A stretch of 64,000 nt of DNA from Brachypterus glaber (GCA_958510825.1 OY294049.1:33260774-33324773); one strand, 5' to 3'; positions 33,085 to 44,830 are shown, counted from the stretch's first letter. Notes: generated from the sequence alone by a model not told the origin. Translations and numbers: made by a program.

Positions 33085-34037
33085 TTAATCTAATTAAAAT
33101 TATGTTTACGCCGATTTTATTTATTTAAAGTTAAAAAATCTATTATCTACCATGTAACAATAAAAAGGACACCTAATGTGAGTCAAAAAAAGGCTCAGAT
33201 CAGATTTTTATTGAAAACTCGCACTCTTTCGGGAAAATATACCAAATAGATTTAAAAAAAAGCAATAACTCAATAACTGCACATATGGGTTTCTTTTAAA
33301 GAGGCAGTGTTGGTGGCGCTATAGTTTTAATGCTTTTGCCACCAGGCAATGGCGTAGAGCGCAATAAAAGACACAGTCGGAGGGGGGTGGATTATAAAAA
33401 TGTCGATTTATCGTTCTGGGGGTGACGTCTTTATAAACTACTATTTATAAAATAATTTTCTTGACAGTTGAGAGAATTTTTAATTTTTTATTAATAATAC
33501 TACTACAAATTCTAATTAATTTAATTACCGATGGATGAACAAACATATACACTGAAAAAAACGATCATTTCGACGTGTAAAGTTTATCAAATATAGGTAC
33601 ATTTTTTGCTCCCTTAAAAGCTCTGATAACTTTTGTTGATATATCTAACAGTTATTAAATTATTAAGGATTGTCATTATAAATGGACCACCCTGTATAGT
33701 CCAGAATCTAGATATACTTCTATTGTACTCTTGTGTTGGGGCAAGTTTTGTTTATAAAGACTTAGAAGGGATCAGTAATTACCAATCGGGTGATGCAGGG
33801 CCGTAACCAGGGGGAGTAGGCAGGGGTGCTAAACCTAAAAAAAACTACTGTGGTTATTTTGACAGTGTTGACAGTTATAAATGCTCGAAACTTCAAGCTT
33901 TAACATATTTTTTTTTTGGATTTTTATTTTTGTAAGAAAACCGAAAAAACCCTTAAAATGTTGACCGGTTTCACTACCGTTGATGGTACCCCAACTTGAA
34001 AATCTTAAATAGCAACTCTTGTTACACCATCAAGTTC
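33085..34037. other. No gene seen
   Basis: Contains isolated repeat words such as GGACCACCCTGTATAG (33685). No frame or complete element is recognisable. Confidence 0.4.
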
Positions 34038-35598
34038 TACGAAAACCATCGTAAATTAGACACTTAAACCATCTTTTAGCATATATTTGATACTTTTAGC
34101 TCTCAAAATGTGGGCAGGGGGGCACGGGGCTGAGTCTTTTTAAATTGAAAGGGGGGTCGTGTGATACATCATTTTAAAGCAAATAAAATTATTGGACTGT
34201 AAATTTTTATTTTTTTTAAGGTTTTGATACTTATTTTTTGTGCTAAAAAATGCGATTTTTTAGGTTTTTTTTGTAAATTTTTATTTATGTCAATTAAAAT
34301 TAGTTTAAAAGTATAATTTACGTTTTTTCATCATGAAATTAGTAACTTTTAAAAAATTATTTGATTTTTTTAGAGTAGGGGTGACCGGGGCTAATTGTCG
34401 CAGGGGTAAGTTGTCGAAGTGCTTGTATCTCAAAAAGTTAAATAGCTTTCTGCACCAAACCGAGATTAACCTCCGCGTTACAAAAGTGACATTTATCATT
34501 TGTAAACTTAAAAGCAATAAGTTAAAAGAGCAGCAATTTAATCTAAAAAATGTCAAAATTAAAGGGTCCAGTAATTTTTTTGTGGTAAATATTTTTTCTT
34601 ATTGTGAGGGATTTAAAATATTAAGATAAGAAAATTATATGTATATTAATAGTTTAAGGTGTATATTATTTGTTGATATTGTCATTTAGGAGTGTTTATT
34701 CGTTAATTAGACAGTACTTGATACATAAGGTAAAATTGACCACTGGGGCTAGTCGCATTTGGTTTGGGGCTAGTTGTCGCATGATCTGGAGATATGTTCA
34801 TGGTATAACATTTCCTTTTTCGCATTTTTATTATTCAAAACTGTGTTTAAAAGTGAAACCTAATAAGATAGCAAATAAAATCGTTTATTAAATTAAATTT
34901 AAAAAAAAAAATAGAAAAAATATTATTTCATTATAAAGTTGACAATTTTGGTACAAGAGTAAAAAGTTAGATAACAATCGGCTTTTGGGAACGCAGATGT
35001 CTTATTAGTTATTTATATTTTTTTTAAATACCTTTATATTTCTTCAAAAAAATATACTTTAAGAGCCGCGACAACATGCCCCGTGACGGGGCACGTTGTC
35101 GCATTTGTCGAGACTTCATAAAAAAAATCATAACTCTAATACCCTGTAAATTTTTCCATGTTTTATCTTATAATAATATTACTGAAACATGCAGCTAAAA
35201 TTACCATTTGGTCAATTAAAAAAAAAACAAAAATAAAGGAAAAAACTGACTGAAAAGTGCGACAATTAGCCCCGGTCACCCCTAATTTTGACAAAATGGT
35301 TATTTTATTTTCAACCCTATTTTAAACCCAAAAAAAATGTTTAAAAAAAATAGAAAATATATAGTTCAATGGAGAATTTAATAAGCTTGAAAATGATGTA
35401 TCACACGACCTCCCTTTCCATTTAAAAAAATGTCCCCCATGCCGCCCTGCCCACATTTTAAGAGCTGAAAGTATTAAATATATGCTAAAAGATAGTTTAA
35501 GTTGTCTTATTTAAGATGGTTTTCGCATAATTTGATTATCTCTTTTAGTTAACGAGAAAATCGTTGGGTAAATAGAGTTGGGACACCCAGTATTAAGT
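34038..35598. mobile_element. Fold-back element interrupted by a nested element
   Basis: Inverted segments GAAAACCATC (34040), AGCATATATTTGATACTTTT, GTGGGCAGGGGGGCA and GGTCGTGTGATACATCATTT (34155) are mirrored at 35390-35528. Much of this interior matches 121-1107. After removing the nested insertion at 34376-35284 the element is about 650 bp. Confidence 0.7.
34376..35284. mobile_element. TA-flanked element with iterated GGGGCnnGTTGTCGC motif
   Basis: TIRs are TAGGGGTGACCGGGGCTAAT and the exact complement at the right, continuing to TTGTCGC. The end motif recurs inside at about 34401, 34744, 34764, 35064 (reverse) and 35087. The insertion point is verified: the related element at 121-1107 has TAGAG directly followed by AATTTTGACAAAA at 537-554, without the insert. 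TA is the apparent target duplication. Frames inside are short; no transposase seen. Confidence 0.85.
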
Positions 35599-35729
35599 GA
35601 CAGGTGACAAATGTAAAATTTTAAATGTAATTTTTTGGTTAAGTTTCTTGCTCTACTAGATAGTAAAAACCTTCTTTTTTTTATATTTATTATTTTTTTT
35701 CCATATAGTCCAAACTTTATGGCGCTCTC

Positions 35730-36660
35730 TGTACATTAGGATGAAGCGAAATTCGAATTTGAGAATTTCAAAACGCCTGACAGCATAGAAGTTACTACTT
35801 GTATAAGTAAGTGTCCCACCAAAATTTGGGCCCCGAAATATTTCATCTTCCTTTGCCAGTTTTTGCTTGAAATTAAAAATGCATGTCTGTAAATCACGAC
35901 CCTTGTTAAACGCCCCTTAGGGCTGGGACGATTTTAACGTTTGAGGTGTCAAAATATTCGTCTTGATCACGCAAGTGTCACAGGCCATATAAAATTTCAT
36001 GTTTCGATAATAGCGATAGTTATCATCAGAAATTTAACAAAAAAACAAATAAATCCACACATTTTTATTATGATTTCGATATCATATATCAGAGAAATAT
36101 ACCGGGTGGTCCAACTCTACTTACCCAGCGATTTTCTCGAAAACTAAAAGAGGTTATCAACTTGTGCAAAAACCACCTTAAATGGGACAACAATATCTGT
36201 AAAAAGTAGCCAAAAATAAAATCCACCCCTCTCAACTTACCCCTAACTTTATTTTTTTAAATATCACCCCTAATTTCTTTAGTTGTATTGGATATACCTT
36301 CAGCTTGCAAATACAATGGTATTACACTTGCACCATTGTAAAAAAACATTTAAAAACACCCCCTGATTTTAAATATATTGGGCAGCAATTTCTTCTAAAA
36401 CTAAAAGTGATAATCAATTTCTACAAAAACAGTTTAAATAAGACAACATTATCTATAAAAAAGTGTCCCAAAAATAAATCCACCCTACAACCCCTTCCAC
36501 AACTTACTCCCAACTTTATTTTTTCAAATAGCACCCCTATGTTTTTTCGGTTGCTTTGGATAGACTTTGAGCTTGCAATTAATACAAGTAGTAACTTTTA
36601 TGCCATCAGGCGTTTTGAAATTCTAAAATTCCTATTTCGCTCCACCCTACTGTACATACA
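35730..36660. mobile_element. TIR element with GGGTGAAGCGAAATTCG ends
   Basis: GTACATTAGGATGAAGCGAA at the left, with AAAACGCCTGA and GTTACTACTTGTAT further in, is complemented at 36590-36660. The left arm is also present alone at 5410-5585. The interior contains an end of another group at 36094 (GGGTGGTCCAACTCTACTTA) whose inverted relative ends at 35590. Confidence 0.65.
36131..36600 (+). repeat. Diverged tandem duplication, period about 257 bp
   Basis: AAACTAAAAG, then AAATAAAATCCACCC, then CTTCAGCTTGCAA recur at 36141-36310 and 36398-36580. The longest plus-strand frame here is explained by this duplication rather than by a gene. Confidence 0.6.
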
Positions 36661-37272
36661 ATTTTACCAAAAAAAAAAAACCTTTAAAATTGGTAAAAAA
36701 TTAACGGAATTATTAACAAATTAGTAAAAATCTAAAATCTTCAAGGTGAAAATGTATGTTCTCATTCTCAAAAATCGGAAAATAATATTTAAAATATTAA
36801 AAACCGGTAGTTTATTTTACCAAAAGTTACCTTTACGGGTGTGACAGTTGGGAAAGATTTACCGTAATTTCACACAACAAGAGTCCAGCCACACAACTAT
36901 AGTCCACTAAAAAAAATATGACGTGGTTGAGCGAAATCTAGCATCTAGCATATACCTACTAGGTGTAAGCTAATAGTCTAAAGAAAGACTAGTCTACTAG
37001 CTAACTAGCGATTCTCACTGGCGCCGATTTGCCTTCTTCAGTTAATTAATAATTGAAATTTGGCGAAGGCGTAAGTGAAGCGGACACTCCCTATAAAAAC
37101 TGGTTCGAAAGTCAGTATAAGCCGGTGGTTCCCTCTACTACTAACCCACACAAGTCCTGGACTTAGGGGATGCTTAATTAAGTAGAATAGTACGAGGTTA
37201 AACAAACATGTAATGTAATGTAGTTATAATCGCTTAACCTATTATTTCGATTTTTAATAATCGAATAACCGG
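36661..37272. other. No gene seen
   Basis: AT-rich sequence with a cluster of CTAG words near 36940-37010. No supported frame or element. Confidence 0.45.
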
Positions 37273-37275
37273 TTA

Positions 37276-37418
37276 GGGAACGTTCAAGTATTACGTAACG
37301 CAAATTTTGATCATTTTGGACCTCCCCTGTAACGCTATTTTCATATACCATTAACATGGGCGTAACACTCCAAAATGACCCCCCCCCTAGGAGCGTTAGA
37401 TAATACTTGAAGGTTCCC
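37276..37418. mobile_element. PIF/Harbinger-like MITE
   Basis: Left end GGGAACGTTCAAGTATTACG; the right end is its diverged complement finishing GGTTCCC. TTA flanks both sides (37273-37275, 37419-37421). The TTA duplication and G-rich tips fit PIF/Harbinger (inference). 143 bp, no coding. Confidence 0.8.
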
Positions 37419-37588
37419 TTATTTTAAATTCCAATAACCTGCAATCTAACGTGTGTGTTTTAATAATGTGCACGCCTGCAACAGTTTATCTAGTTTAAGG
37501 GGTCTTTCTGCCTTCAAATTTAAAAAATATATATATTTTTAAGCATTTTTTATATAGAAAGAAAAGATATCATTGTGTAAGCTTGTAG
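37419..37588. other. No gene seen
   Basis: AT-rich interval. Confidence 0.4.
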
Positions 37589-37880
37589 GTATGTTTATTT
37601 ATACTCAGAAAATACAAAAAAAAATAGATTTTTAAAGTGGCATTTTATGGCCATATTTTTTTGTTGAAAAAGACATGAAAAAATGGTGGTTGTCATGATT
37701 CCGACCGTTTGGATCGACAGAAAAAAAATAATAATTTGGCAGGTATATTTATTTATATTCAAAAAATAAACAAAAAAAAAATAGATTTTTAAAGTGCCAT
37801 TTTTTGTTCATAATTTCTTTTTGAAAAAACAACAAAAAACGGTGATTCCGGCTATTTGAATCGACTGAAAAATAAAACGG
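37589..37880 (+). repeat. Tandem duplication, period about 150 bp
   Basis: GGTATGTTTATTTATACTCA followed by ATAGATTTTTAAAGTGGCAT and GATTCCGACCGTTTGGATCG recur at 37741-37870 with modest divergence. Confidence 0.65.
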
Positions 37881-38067
37881 GATATTATTTTTCAATATTG
37901 AACTTGCTATGGCCCGAACTACAAAAAAATTTTTGTACAAAAAATAACAAAATGACGGACGTTTTTCAAAAATTAAAAAAAAAAACGTGCGCTATTTTGT
38001 TATTTTTTGGCCAAAAAAAATTCTTCTAGTTAGCGACTTTAATACTAATATCTTTTTTCTTTCTATA

Positions 38068-39475
38068 CAGGGTGATCAATGACTGGCATGCCAAAATTTA
38101 AGAGGTGATTCTGTATCCAAAAATATCAACAAAAATTTCCTATAAAGGTTGGTCCATAAATAAACCCTAAGGTAGCTACGGCTCTTTAAAATTATCATAA
38201 AAATAAGGTTTTTAATTAATAACTCTGGTACCCTTTAAACTAGAGCAACGAGCTTTTGCATGTATACTAGTATTAATAAGGGCAATAAGTTTATGTTAAC
38301 TTCTTTTTTTGAATTTATCCAGAGGCGTCCCTAGACGGAAAAATGTACTAGACTTAACACATTTTTGCCCCAAACTCTTTTATGTGTATTTTATTTGGAT
38401 TTTTTGTAAAAAATATTGATTCCTTGAGTAAAAATACATAAAAAATGTCCTATAGTAATATTTTGTGCTACCAAAAACGTTACTTTTGAAAAGGCTATTA
38501 CTCCTTTAATATTAAATTTAGGTGTTTTGGTGAAGAATACTTTTTAGCACTGTTTTAAATGAATAATTTCCCTGTAGCATTAAAATTTTATTGATGCTTT
38601 TTTTATTCCCCATTTAATATATCATCTTCGAAGAGCCGTAGCTCCCTTAGGGCTTATTTCCGGACCAACCTTTAGAGAAACTTTTTTTCATATTTTTGGA
38701 TATACAGCCTGTTCCAGAACTCGCGTACCCAAATTTAAGAGGTGATTCTACATCCAAAAATATGAAAAAAAGTTTCTATAAAGGTTAGTCCGGAAATGAG
38801 CCCTAAGGGAGCTACGGCCCTTCGAAGATGACGTATTGAATGGGGGAACAAAAAAAAGCACCAAGAAAATTTTAATGCTGCAGGGTGATTCTTCATTTAA
38901 AACTGAGCAAAAAAAGTATTATACACCAAAACACCTAAATTTAATATTAAAGGAGTAATAGCCTTTTAAAAAGTAACGATTTTGGTGGCACAAAATGTTA
39001 CTTCCTCTTAATTGCATTTTTTTTTGATAACGGTTGCTCCTACAGTGTTACACTATATGATATTATATATATATATTTTTACTCTAGAAATCTATATTTT
39101 TTACAACAAATCCAAAAAACATACACATAGAAAAGTTTGGGGCAAAAATGTTTTAAGCCTCATATATTTTGTCCGTCTGGGCACGCCTCTGGATAAATTA
39201 AAAAAATAAATTAACATAAACTTATTGCCCTTATTAATACTAGTATACATGCAAAAGCTCGCCGCTCTAGCTTAAACGGTACCCGAGTTATTAATTAAAA
39301 ACCTTATTTTTATTACAATTTTAAAGGGCCCTAGATCCCTTAGGGCTCATTTCCGGACCAACCTTTATAGGAACTTTTTTTATATTTTTGGATCTAGAAT
39401 CACCTCTTAAATTTTGGATCACCCTGTATAATCACCTTTTAAATTTTGGCATGGCAGTTACTGATCACCCTGTAT
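38068..39475. mobile_element. Large fold-back with two element ends head to head in the centre
   Basis: Outer arms of about 270 bp (38068-38340 and 39190-39475) run from CAGGGTGATCA inward past AGAGGTGATTC, ATTAATAACTCTGG and TGCATGTATACTAGTATTAA. A second symmetry axis lies near 38725, with TCCGGACCAACCTTTA and CGTAGCTCCCTTAGGG mirrored around CCTGTTCCAGAACTCGCGTA, the end motif of 60877-61461. A partial copy lies at 63045-63710. No transposase. Confidence 0.7.
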
Positions 39476-39876
39476 AAAAAAAAGTAAAAAAAAATATTTT
39501 TAAAATTTGAAGGTAGAAAAACCCCTTAATTTATAATTAATTACTTTTGATACAGATTTGATATGACATCCACTGTCCCGCTAACCCATAATTGAGTTTC
39601 TTTGTTCAAAGGAATGCAATTGTTTTAACGTGTCCATCACCCTGTATAACGGAACAGAAAATACTTGTTTCTTAAAAATTTTACGATAACATTTATATTG
39701 TTATTGAATAACTGTTATTTGATGGATGAAATTATACACAATCCGTATTTATTTTTAGTTACCGATGTTGTTACCATGTTTCCGTACCGTGAAATCGTTT
39801 TTATTTCACCATTCCATGACAAAATGTTATTGTTTAACGATATTTATTGAATGGATGGAATCATTCAAAAGGTATA
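39476..39876. other. No gene seen
   Basis: AT-rich with a CACCCTGTATAA word at 39639. No coding region supported. Confidence 0.45.
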
Positions 39877-40500
39877 CCAGTTGGCACCAATGAACTATAC
39901 TCCGTCCAGTTATACAAGATAGTAAGGGACGCGGCCCGTTTTACACCACAGAGCGCATAAAAAGCATAATTATGCATAAATCGTAATGTATCAAAAATTT
40001 AATAGATATCGGTACTGTTTTCCTGGAACGGGCCTATCCAAAGACTCGCATAATAAGCATAGTACATAAGAATGCGATGCCAGGATTGGCTTGATGTGTC
40101 GTCATGTATCTTGTAATGGTTGTTATGAAAGCTTCTGGATAGGCCTTAAGTTGTAATTGTAACCTAAAAATTTGTCGTTTTCCTCGTGTTCAATATAATT
40201 TACGTTTGTATAATATGTAGAATATGCTAATTTAGTGCGAGTGTATGAAGAATAAACCAAAAAAGTACCTTTTTCAATATCATACAAAATAACATTAAGT
40301 ATAACCATTTTTTTATGTAACTTTCTCTTCTTTTATTAGCTTTAACGACCGTCAATCATTGTCATAGACAAAAAATGTCACAATATTTTATATGTTAAAA
40401 GGTACGAGTTTTTAACCAATGATGTAGCTTAAAAATCGCGGGAATTTTAAACTACTATCTTGCATAATTAGACGGACTATAGTTAATTGGTTTGGTTGAC
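39877..40500. mobile_element. TIR element with nested hairpin MITE
   Basis: CACCAATGAACTATACTCCG, then TACAAGATAGTA at the left, is complemented at 40455-40495 (TACTATCTTGCATAATTAGA, then ACTATAGTTAATTGG). A hairpin MITE copy lies inside at 40031-40145. No coding. Confidence 0.65.
40031..40145. mobile_element. GCATAAGAACATAA hairpin MITE, diverged copy
   Basis: GGCCTATCCA and TGGATAGGCC bound the copy. The interior contains GAATGCGATGCCAGGATTGG and TTGATGTGTCGTCATGTATC, matching 42021-42163 and 62285-62428. Confidence 0.65.
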
Positions 40501-42020
40501 ACATTAGCTGCGTTCAATGGAAACAGCAAAACTAATCAAAAGTCATCAAATGATAGGTTTTGCTAGCAAACTGCTGAACGACTAATATCTGTCACTTGTC
40601 ACAACCACCAATAAAATAGTAATAGTATATTACGAACCGAGTACGCGAACTTAGTTTTTAGTGCACGAGAGTGCGTTTTTTTCACGAGGCGCAGCCGAGT
40701 AAAAAAAGCACACACGAAAATTACAAAAATATAAAATAAATATATAAAATACTATATTTTTAATTTATTATTTGAATGGAAATTGTAAATTATTAGAATG
40801 CGGGTCTGATATCAATACCTTAACTTCGCCTTATAATAATAAGACTGGCAGTCTTTAGCTCCAAACTAGGTTTTGCATTTCATAGAGATGGTTCGTGAGG
40901 TTACTGTCGGTGATTTGGTCACGGCTCCTTAGACGGAATCGGAACTGGTAGTTCCGTTCTGAAAAAAAATCACCGTGACAGACACAGTAATTTCGGAAAT
41001 GACCTTATAAAAGATAGTAACGTTTGCCCACAAAAAAAGTTAGATTATGAAGTTAAAAATGAAATAATTTCCTAATAAAAATTGGTACATGAGCCTTAAA
41101 CTGTCATGGTTGGTGAAAGCTAATTGGATATTGGTTAGGGTGCTTTATGAGAAAATCGATTTTCATTTCTTGTTGTTACGGATATCGAAAGAGTTAATTT
41201 TTCTAAGCAATTTTGCAAAATATCTTTTTTTATTTTTATCGATTTTTATACATATTCCTGCTGAAAATGATGGGTCTGGGCGGGTATAAATGGTGCATAA
41301 ACCGGACTTGAGCGTATGAAATTCACCCGCTCAAGTCCGGTCTATGCACCATTTATACCCGCGCAACTGAATATTTTAAAATTTTTAAATAATTTGATAT
41401 AATCTCGATGCCATCTACAAATTTTGTATAAAAATATTACCATAAAATGGTTTTGGCTGTGGTACAGTACCATTGGTACTAAGAGCCATTTTTATTAAAA
41501 TAACCACCAAAAAGTCCAAACCACTTTCAAGTTGGGAAAATCCACCCGCCATGGCGCGCCAGGGGAAATCTACTGACAAGTTGAAAAAAAAATATGGAGT
41601 TGACCATTTTTTGGTCTTAACTTTTCACTAGAACATAAAAAGTTTGGAAAATCACAATCTTGAGTATAACAAGTTTGTAAAAATTGCAACCTTTAATTGG
41701 ATTTTTTTTTGTTTCTGATATCCCCCACTCACTGGGTCTGTTCGTTGGTGTTGCACTTTCTTGCACTGATGTACACCTTTCGTCCAACCAAATAAGTACT
41801 GTATTTGTTCCCTAATTTTTAACCATCAACGAATGTGTTCGACTGAAAAGTGCAAGAAAGTGTAACAACAAAAAAAAAGACTCATTGATGGTCGCACAAA
41901 AAGTACCTACGGGTAAAATTTCTACATCCCGGACGTAAAACAGGTCTTGTCATTGATATTTAACCAATGCTCCCTTTTGTATAACTGTATCCATTTACCT
42001 TGATTGTTTATGTGTTGGCT
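40501..42020. other. No gene; small repeats only
   Basis: At 40660-40700 words such as CACGAGGCGCAGCCGAG recall inverted repeats common in insects. At 41752-41875 GTTGCACTTTCTTGCACT is inverted around CCAACCAAATAAGTACTGTA, similar to the right part of the CAATGG elements. The hairpin at 41280-41362 is listed separately. No coding frame is supported. Confidence 0.45.
41280..41362. repeat. GC-rich 83-bp hairpin
   Basis: 35-bp arms (GCGGGTATAAATGGTGCATA, then AACCGGACTTGAGCG) differ at one position around a 13-bp loop. Each arm carries TATAAA, one per strand. Confidence 0.85.
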
Positions 42021-42163
42021 TGCCTATTCACAGGCTCGCATAAGAACATAAAACATAACAATGCGATGTCGTGATTGGCTTGATGTGCCGCCATGTATCT
42101 TGTAAGCCAATCACGGTATCGCATTCTTATGTTTTATGTTCTTATGAAAGCTTCTGGATAATA
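42021..42163. mobile_element. GCATAAGAACATAA hairpin MITE
   Basis: Inverted arms contain GCATAAGAACATAAAACATA and AATGCGATGTCGTGATTGGC around a GCCGCCATGTATCTTG centre. It is nearly the same as 62285-62428. Confidence 0.85.
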
Positions 42164-42382
42164 ATAAAGTGTACATTAAAAGCAGTATGTTTGTTCCTAG
42201 ATTTTATATACCTACTGGGCCATGTATTCTATATGTACTAAAATTTATTTATTTAATAATATTTATCGAATATACCTGACATAGAGGTTACTTTATGATA
42301 CGAACTTCCTTGTATGTATAAAATAAACAGTTTACAATTATTCCTTTTACGATTTTTTAATAATAATAAAAGACTTTGTGAT

Positions 42383-42760
42383 TATTATACTATTCATACC
42401 GCGTAAGCGCATGAATAGTATAATACGGTAGTTTCGAATTTCCCAAAATCGCCAAAAAACGTGCTAGACAAAAAATTCTTGGATACAAATGTATTTCATG
42501 AAAAAATTAGAAACTTAGAAAATGTACATCTGTCAGTCCGTCCAAATTTCCCAAATTCGCCAAAAAACGTCCTAGAAAAAAATTTATTGGATACAAATGT
42601 GTTTCATGGAAAAATAAGAAAATGTCCGTCCGTCCGATGTCACGTTTTTTGCGTAGACGATATCAAGAACGACTCTATATTTTTAAGAACAATCAAGGTC
42701 TATGAGAAAAAGATACCTATTATTTTTTAAAATAATTCCTAAAAACAAAAAAAAAATATT
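42383..42760 (+). repeat. Dispersed repeat family F with internal duplication
   Basis: Starts with a small palindrome (CTATTCATACCGCG against CGCATGAATAG) and AATACGGTAGTTTCG. A segment with TTCCCAAAATCGCCAAAAAA and TTGGATACAAATGTATTTCA then occurs twice (42437-42540, 42545-42640), each followed by a GTCCGTCC word. It runs into A/T low complexity. Confidence 0.65.
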
Positions 42761-43530
42761 AGGGTTAAACCTAAAAAAAATCAAAATTTTCTGGATTTTT
42801 TTAATTTTTTTTATAATTTTTTTCCGACGTTTTCTCCTTTTTTGAAAAAATCGAAAAACTATATTTCTCATTCTATTTTTTAACATTTTTCTAATAATTT
42901 TTTCGTTTGGACTTTTTCTCGAAAACGGTTAATCCTAAAGTGTTACAACAAAAGTAACTTTTTCATATGATGTTTTTACGGAATACTATTCTAATAAAAA
43001 ACCCACAAAAAAGTTAGGCAGAAAAAAAATTGGGGAAAAAAAGTGATAAGACCCCCACTTTCGATGCCCCTGGTCAAAGTAAGTGCATGCAAATGCCATT
43101 TGGTGATAGGCCTTAGATCATGTGCAAAACCTTGTTGCTATAGCAACACAAAGGGTTCCTGAGTTATTACCACAATATTCTTATATGGGATTTTCCATAT
43201 AATTTCTAATCTTGTATTATAGGACCTTCAAAATCCCAGAGAGGGCCCAAATTTCTTTGAAGTAAAAAAATTTTTCATAAAAGTTTTTAATTAAATTATT
43301 AAATGAAAAAAGGACTAAGAATATATTTAAAAGTTGTAAAGCTTTTATAAACTTTTTAAAAGTATGGAAAATATTCAAGGGGGGCCCGGTCCTCCCTGCC
43401 ATGAGTCCATGGGGGGCCATGGCTCCGGACCCCCTCGGAGTCGACGCCTATGGGTTCCTTGAAAAACCGGCTGGAGTGGAAGGGGTTAAATATTTTCCTT
43501 TCATCGCAAAACAGTGCTTCGGAAACACCC
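42761..43530. repeat. Diverged repeat of the CACCCTGTAT group, GC-rich tail
   Basis: CAAAGGGTTCCTGAGTTATT near 43149 matches 26342 (reverse) and 49450. 43380-43530 is unusually GC-rich (GGGGGGCCATGGCTCCGGAC) and ends in ACACCCTGTATAAT. Minus-strand frames across it are not recognised. Confidence 0.45.
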
Positions 43531-44414
43531 TGTATAATGCGTAGCATTAGATATCTTCAAGACTTGGTATAGAAACTACTTTCACTACAAACTATTTTTG
43601 TGATTTATAGCCACTAAAAATAAAAAAAAATGTTTACTTACATTATTTCAGGTCTTAACATAGTTTATAATTTTCTTTATGCATTTTTTATTATTTACCA
43701 CTAAATACATTCACTAATTACTAGAAAACTGTTTGAAGCTGAAGAAAACCAGTACAAAAATATCAGAGAAATAAAGGTGAACTTGGCAACAAACAAACAG
43801 TCACGCCAACATGATATAAAGTAAATAATAAGAATTTACTTTTAAATAATTATTACGTTGGAATCTAAGGCTTATATATTTTATATATTAATTTTAAATT
43901 CTGAAATTTTATTAAAAAACAACCCAAAAACTATTTTTTTACATGCTTTTTGTTTTAATGTATATTTAATTTTTTAGGTTGCCAGCAATGATAAAAACAA
44001 AGATTTAACAGCAGGGGGGGCCAGCCTTAATTAGGTGACCTTGCAACACAGCTAAAAATGGCCGCCATAGCATCGCAATTTACGTGCTAGATGTCGCTAG
44101 CGTTATTTTTTGTAATTTTTAACAGATAGGTTTCTTTTATCTTTTCATGTAAAGCTTTACATTTATCCTGATAGATGGCATCGTATTAAAAATAATAATA
44201 AATTAAAAAATAGTAAATATTTTAAGATAATATTATTAAGAATATTTCTATATTGCATATTGACCATATTTAAAACAAAATCCCATTGAAAGTATTAGAC
44301 TTACTTTGTTGTAAAAAAAAATATATATAAAGCGGGGGTTTCCGTGTTTCTAACCTCAAAAAATCTAAATCTTGGATTGGTGTGCGACGAAAAATTTTAA
44401 TAACTTTGGAAAAG
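43531..44414. other. No gene seen
   Basis: A segment around CAATTTACGTGCTAGATGNCG (44084) recurs at 45577, upstream of BET1. On the minus strand near 43632 a GTAAGTAAAC donor-like site follows unique sequence, but no coding exon is evident. Confidence 0.4.
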
Positions 44415-44830
44415 GTAATTATTTGAATAAATATACGTACACAACAATTAAAACTAAATAATAATTATGCTTTCATGTGTTTTTAGTGTTTTTGAAACCA
44501 ATCAGTGGCGATTAACCAATTGGTTACACTTTTGAAGAGGGTCGAATGTTTCTTTCCGTGAAGCTTTTAAAAGTAAGTAATATACATACGTAACAAATAA
44601 AACTAAATATTAATGATCCATTCATGTTTTTAGTGTTTTTGAAACCAATCAGTGGCTATTAACCAACGAGCCACACTCTTAAGGAGGGTCGAAAGTTTAT
44701 GTCAGCAAAGCTTTTAAAAGTGAGTAATTGATATACAAAACAATTAAATAAAATATTTATTATGCTTTCATGCGTTTTTAGTGTTTTTGGAAACAGTCAG
44801 TGGCGATTATTCAATTAGTATTACGAGTAT
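44415..44830 (+). repeat. Tandem array with exon-like 86-bp blocks
   Basis: Two 86-bp blocks (44487-44572, 44634-44719) and a diverging third (from 44782) each begin after TTTTTAG and, for the two complete ones, end directly before GTAAGTAA or GTGAGTAA. The intervening 60-72 bp are also related. Blocks share TGTTTTTGAAACCAATCAGT and GAAGCTTTTAAAA. All three frames contain stops, so if they are exons they are noncoding. They lie about 1 kb upstream of BET1 on the same strand. Confidence 0.6.

Noticed and set aside
34305..34629. Frames on both strands around 34.3-34.6 kb
   Set aside because: They cross the junction between a fold-back and the nested TA-flanked element, so they cannot be ancestral genes.
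36305..36724. 139-codon plus frame
   Set aside because: It covers a diverged tandem duplication and an inverted arm; low-complexity composition and no recognisable domain.
43356..43547. GC-rich minus frame near 43.4 kb
   Set aside because: It ends in a CACCCTGTAT repeat tip and shares flanks with dispersed repeats; no domain or splice sites.
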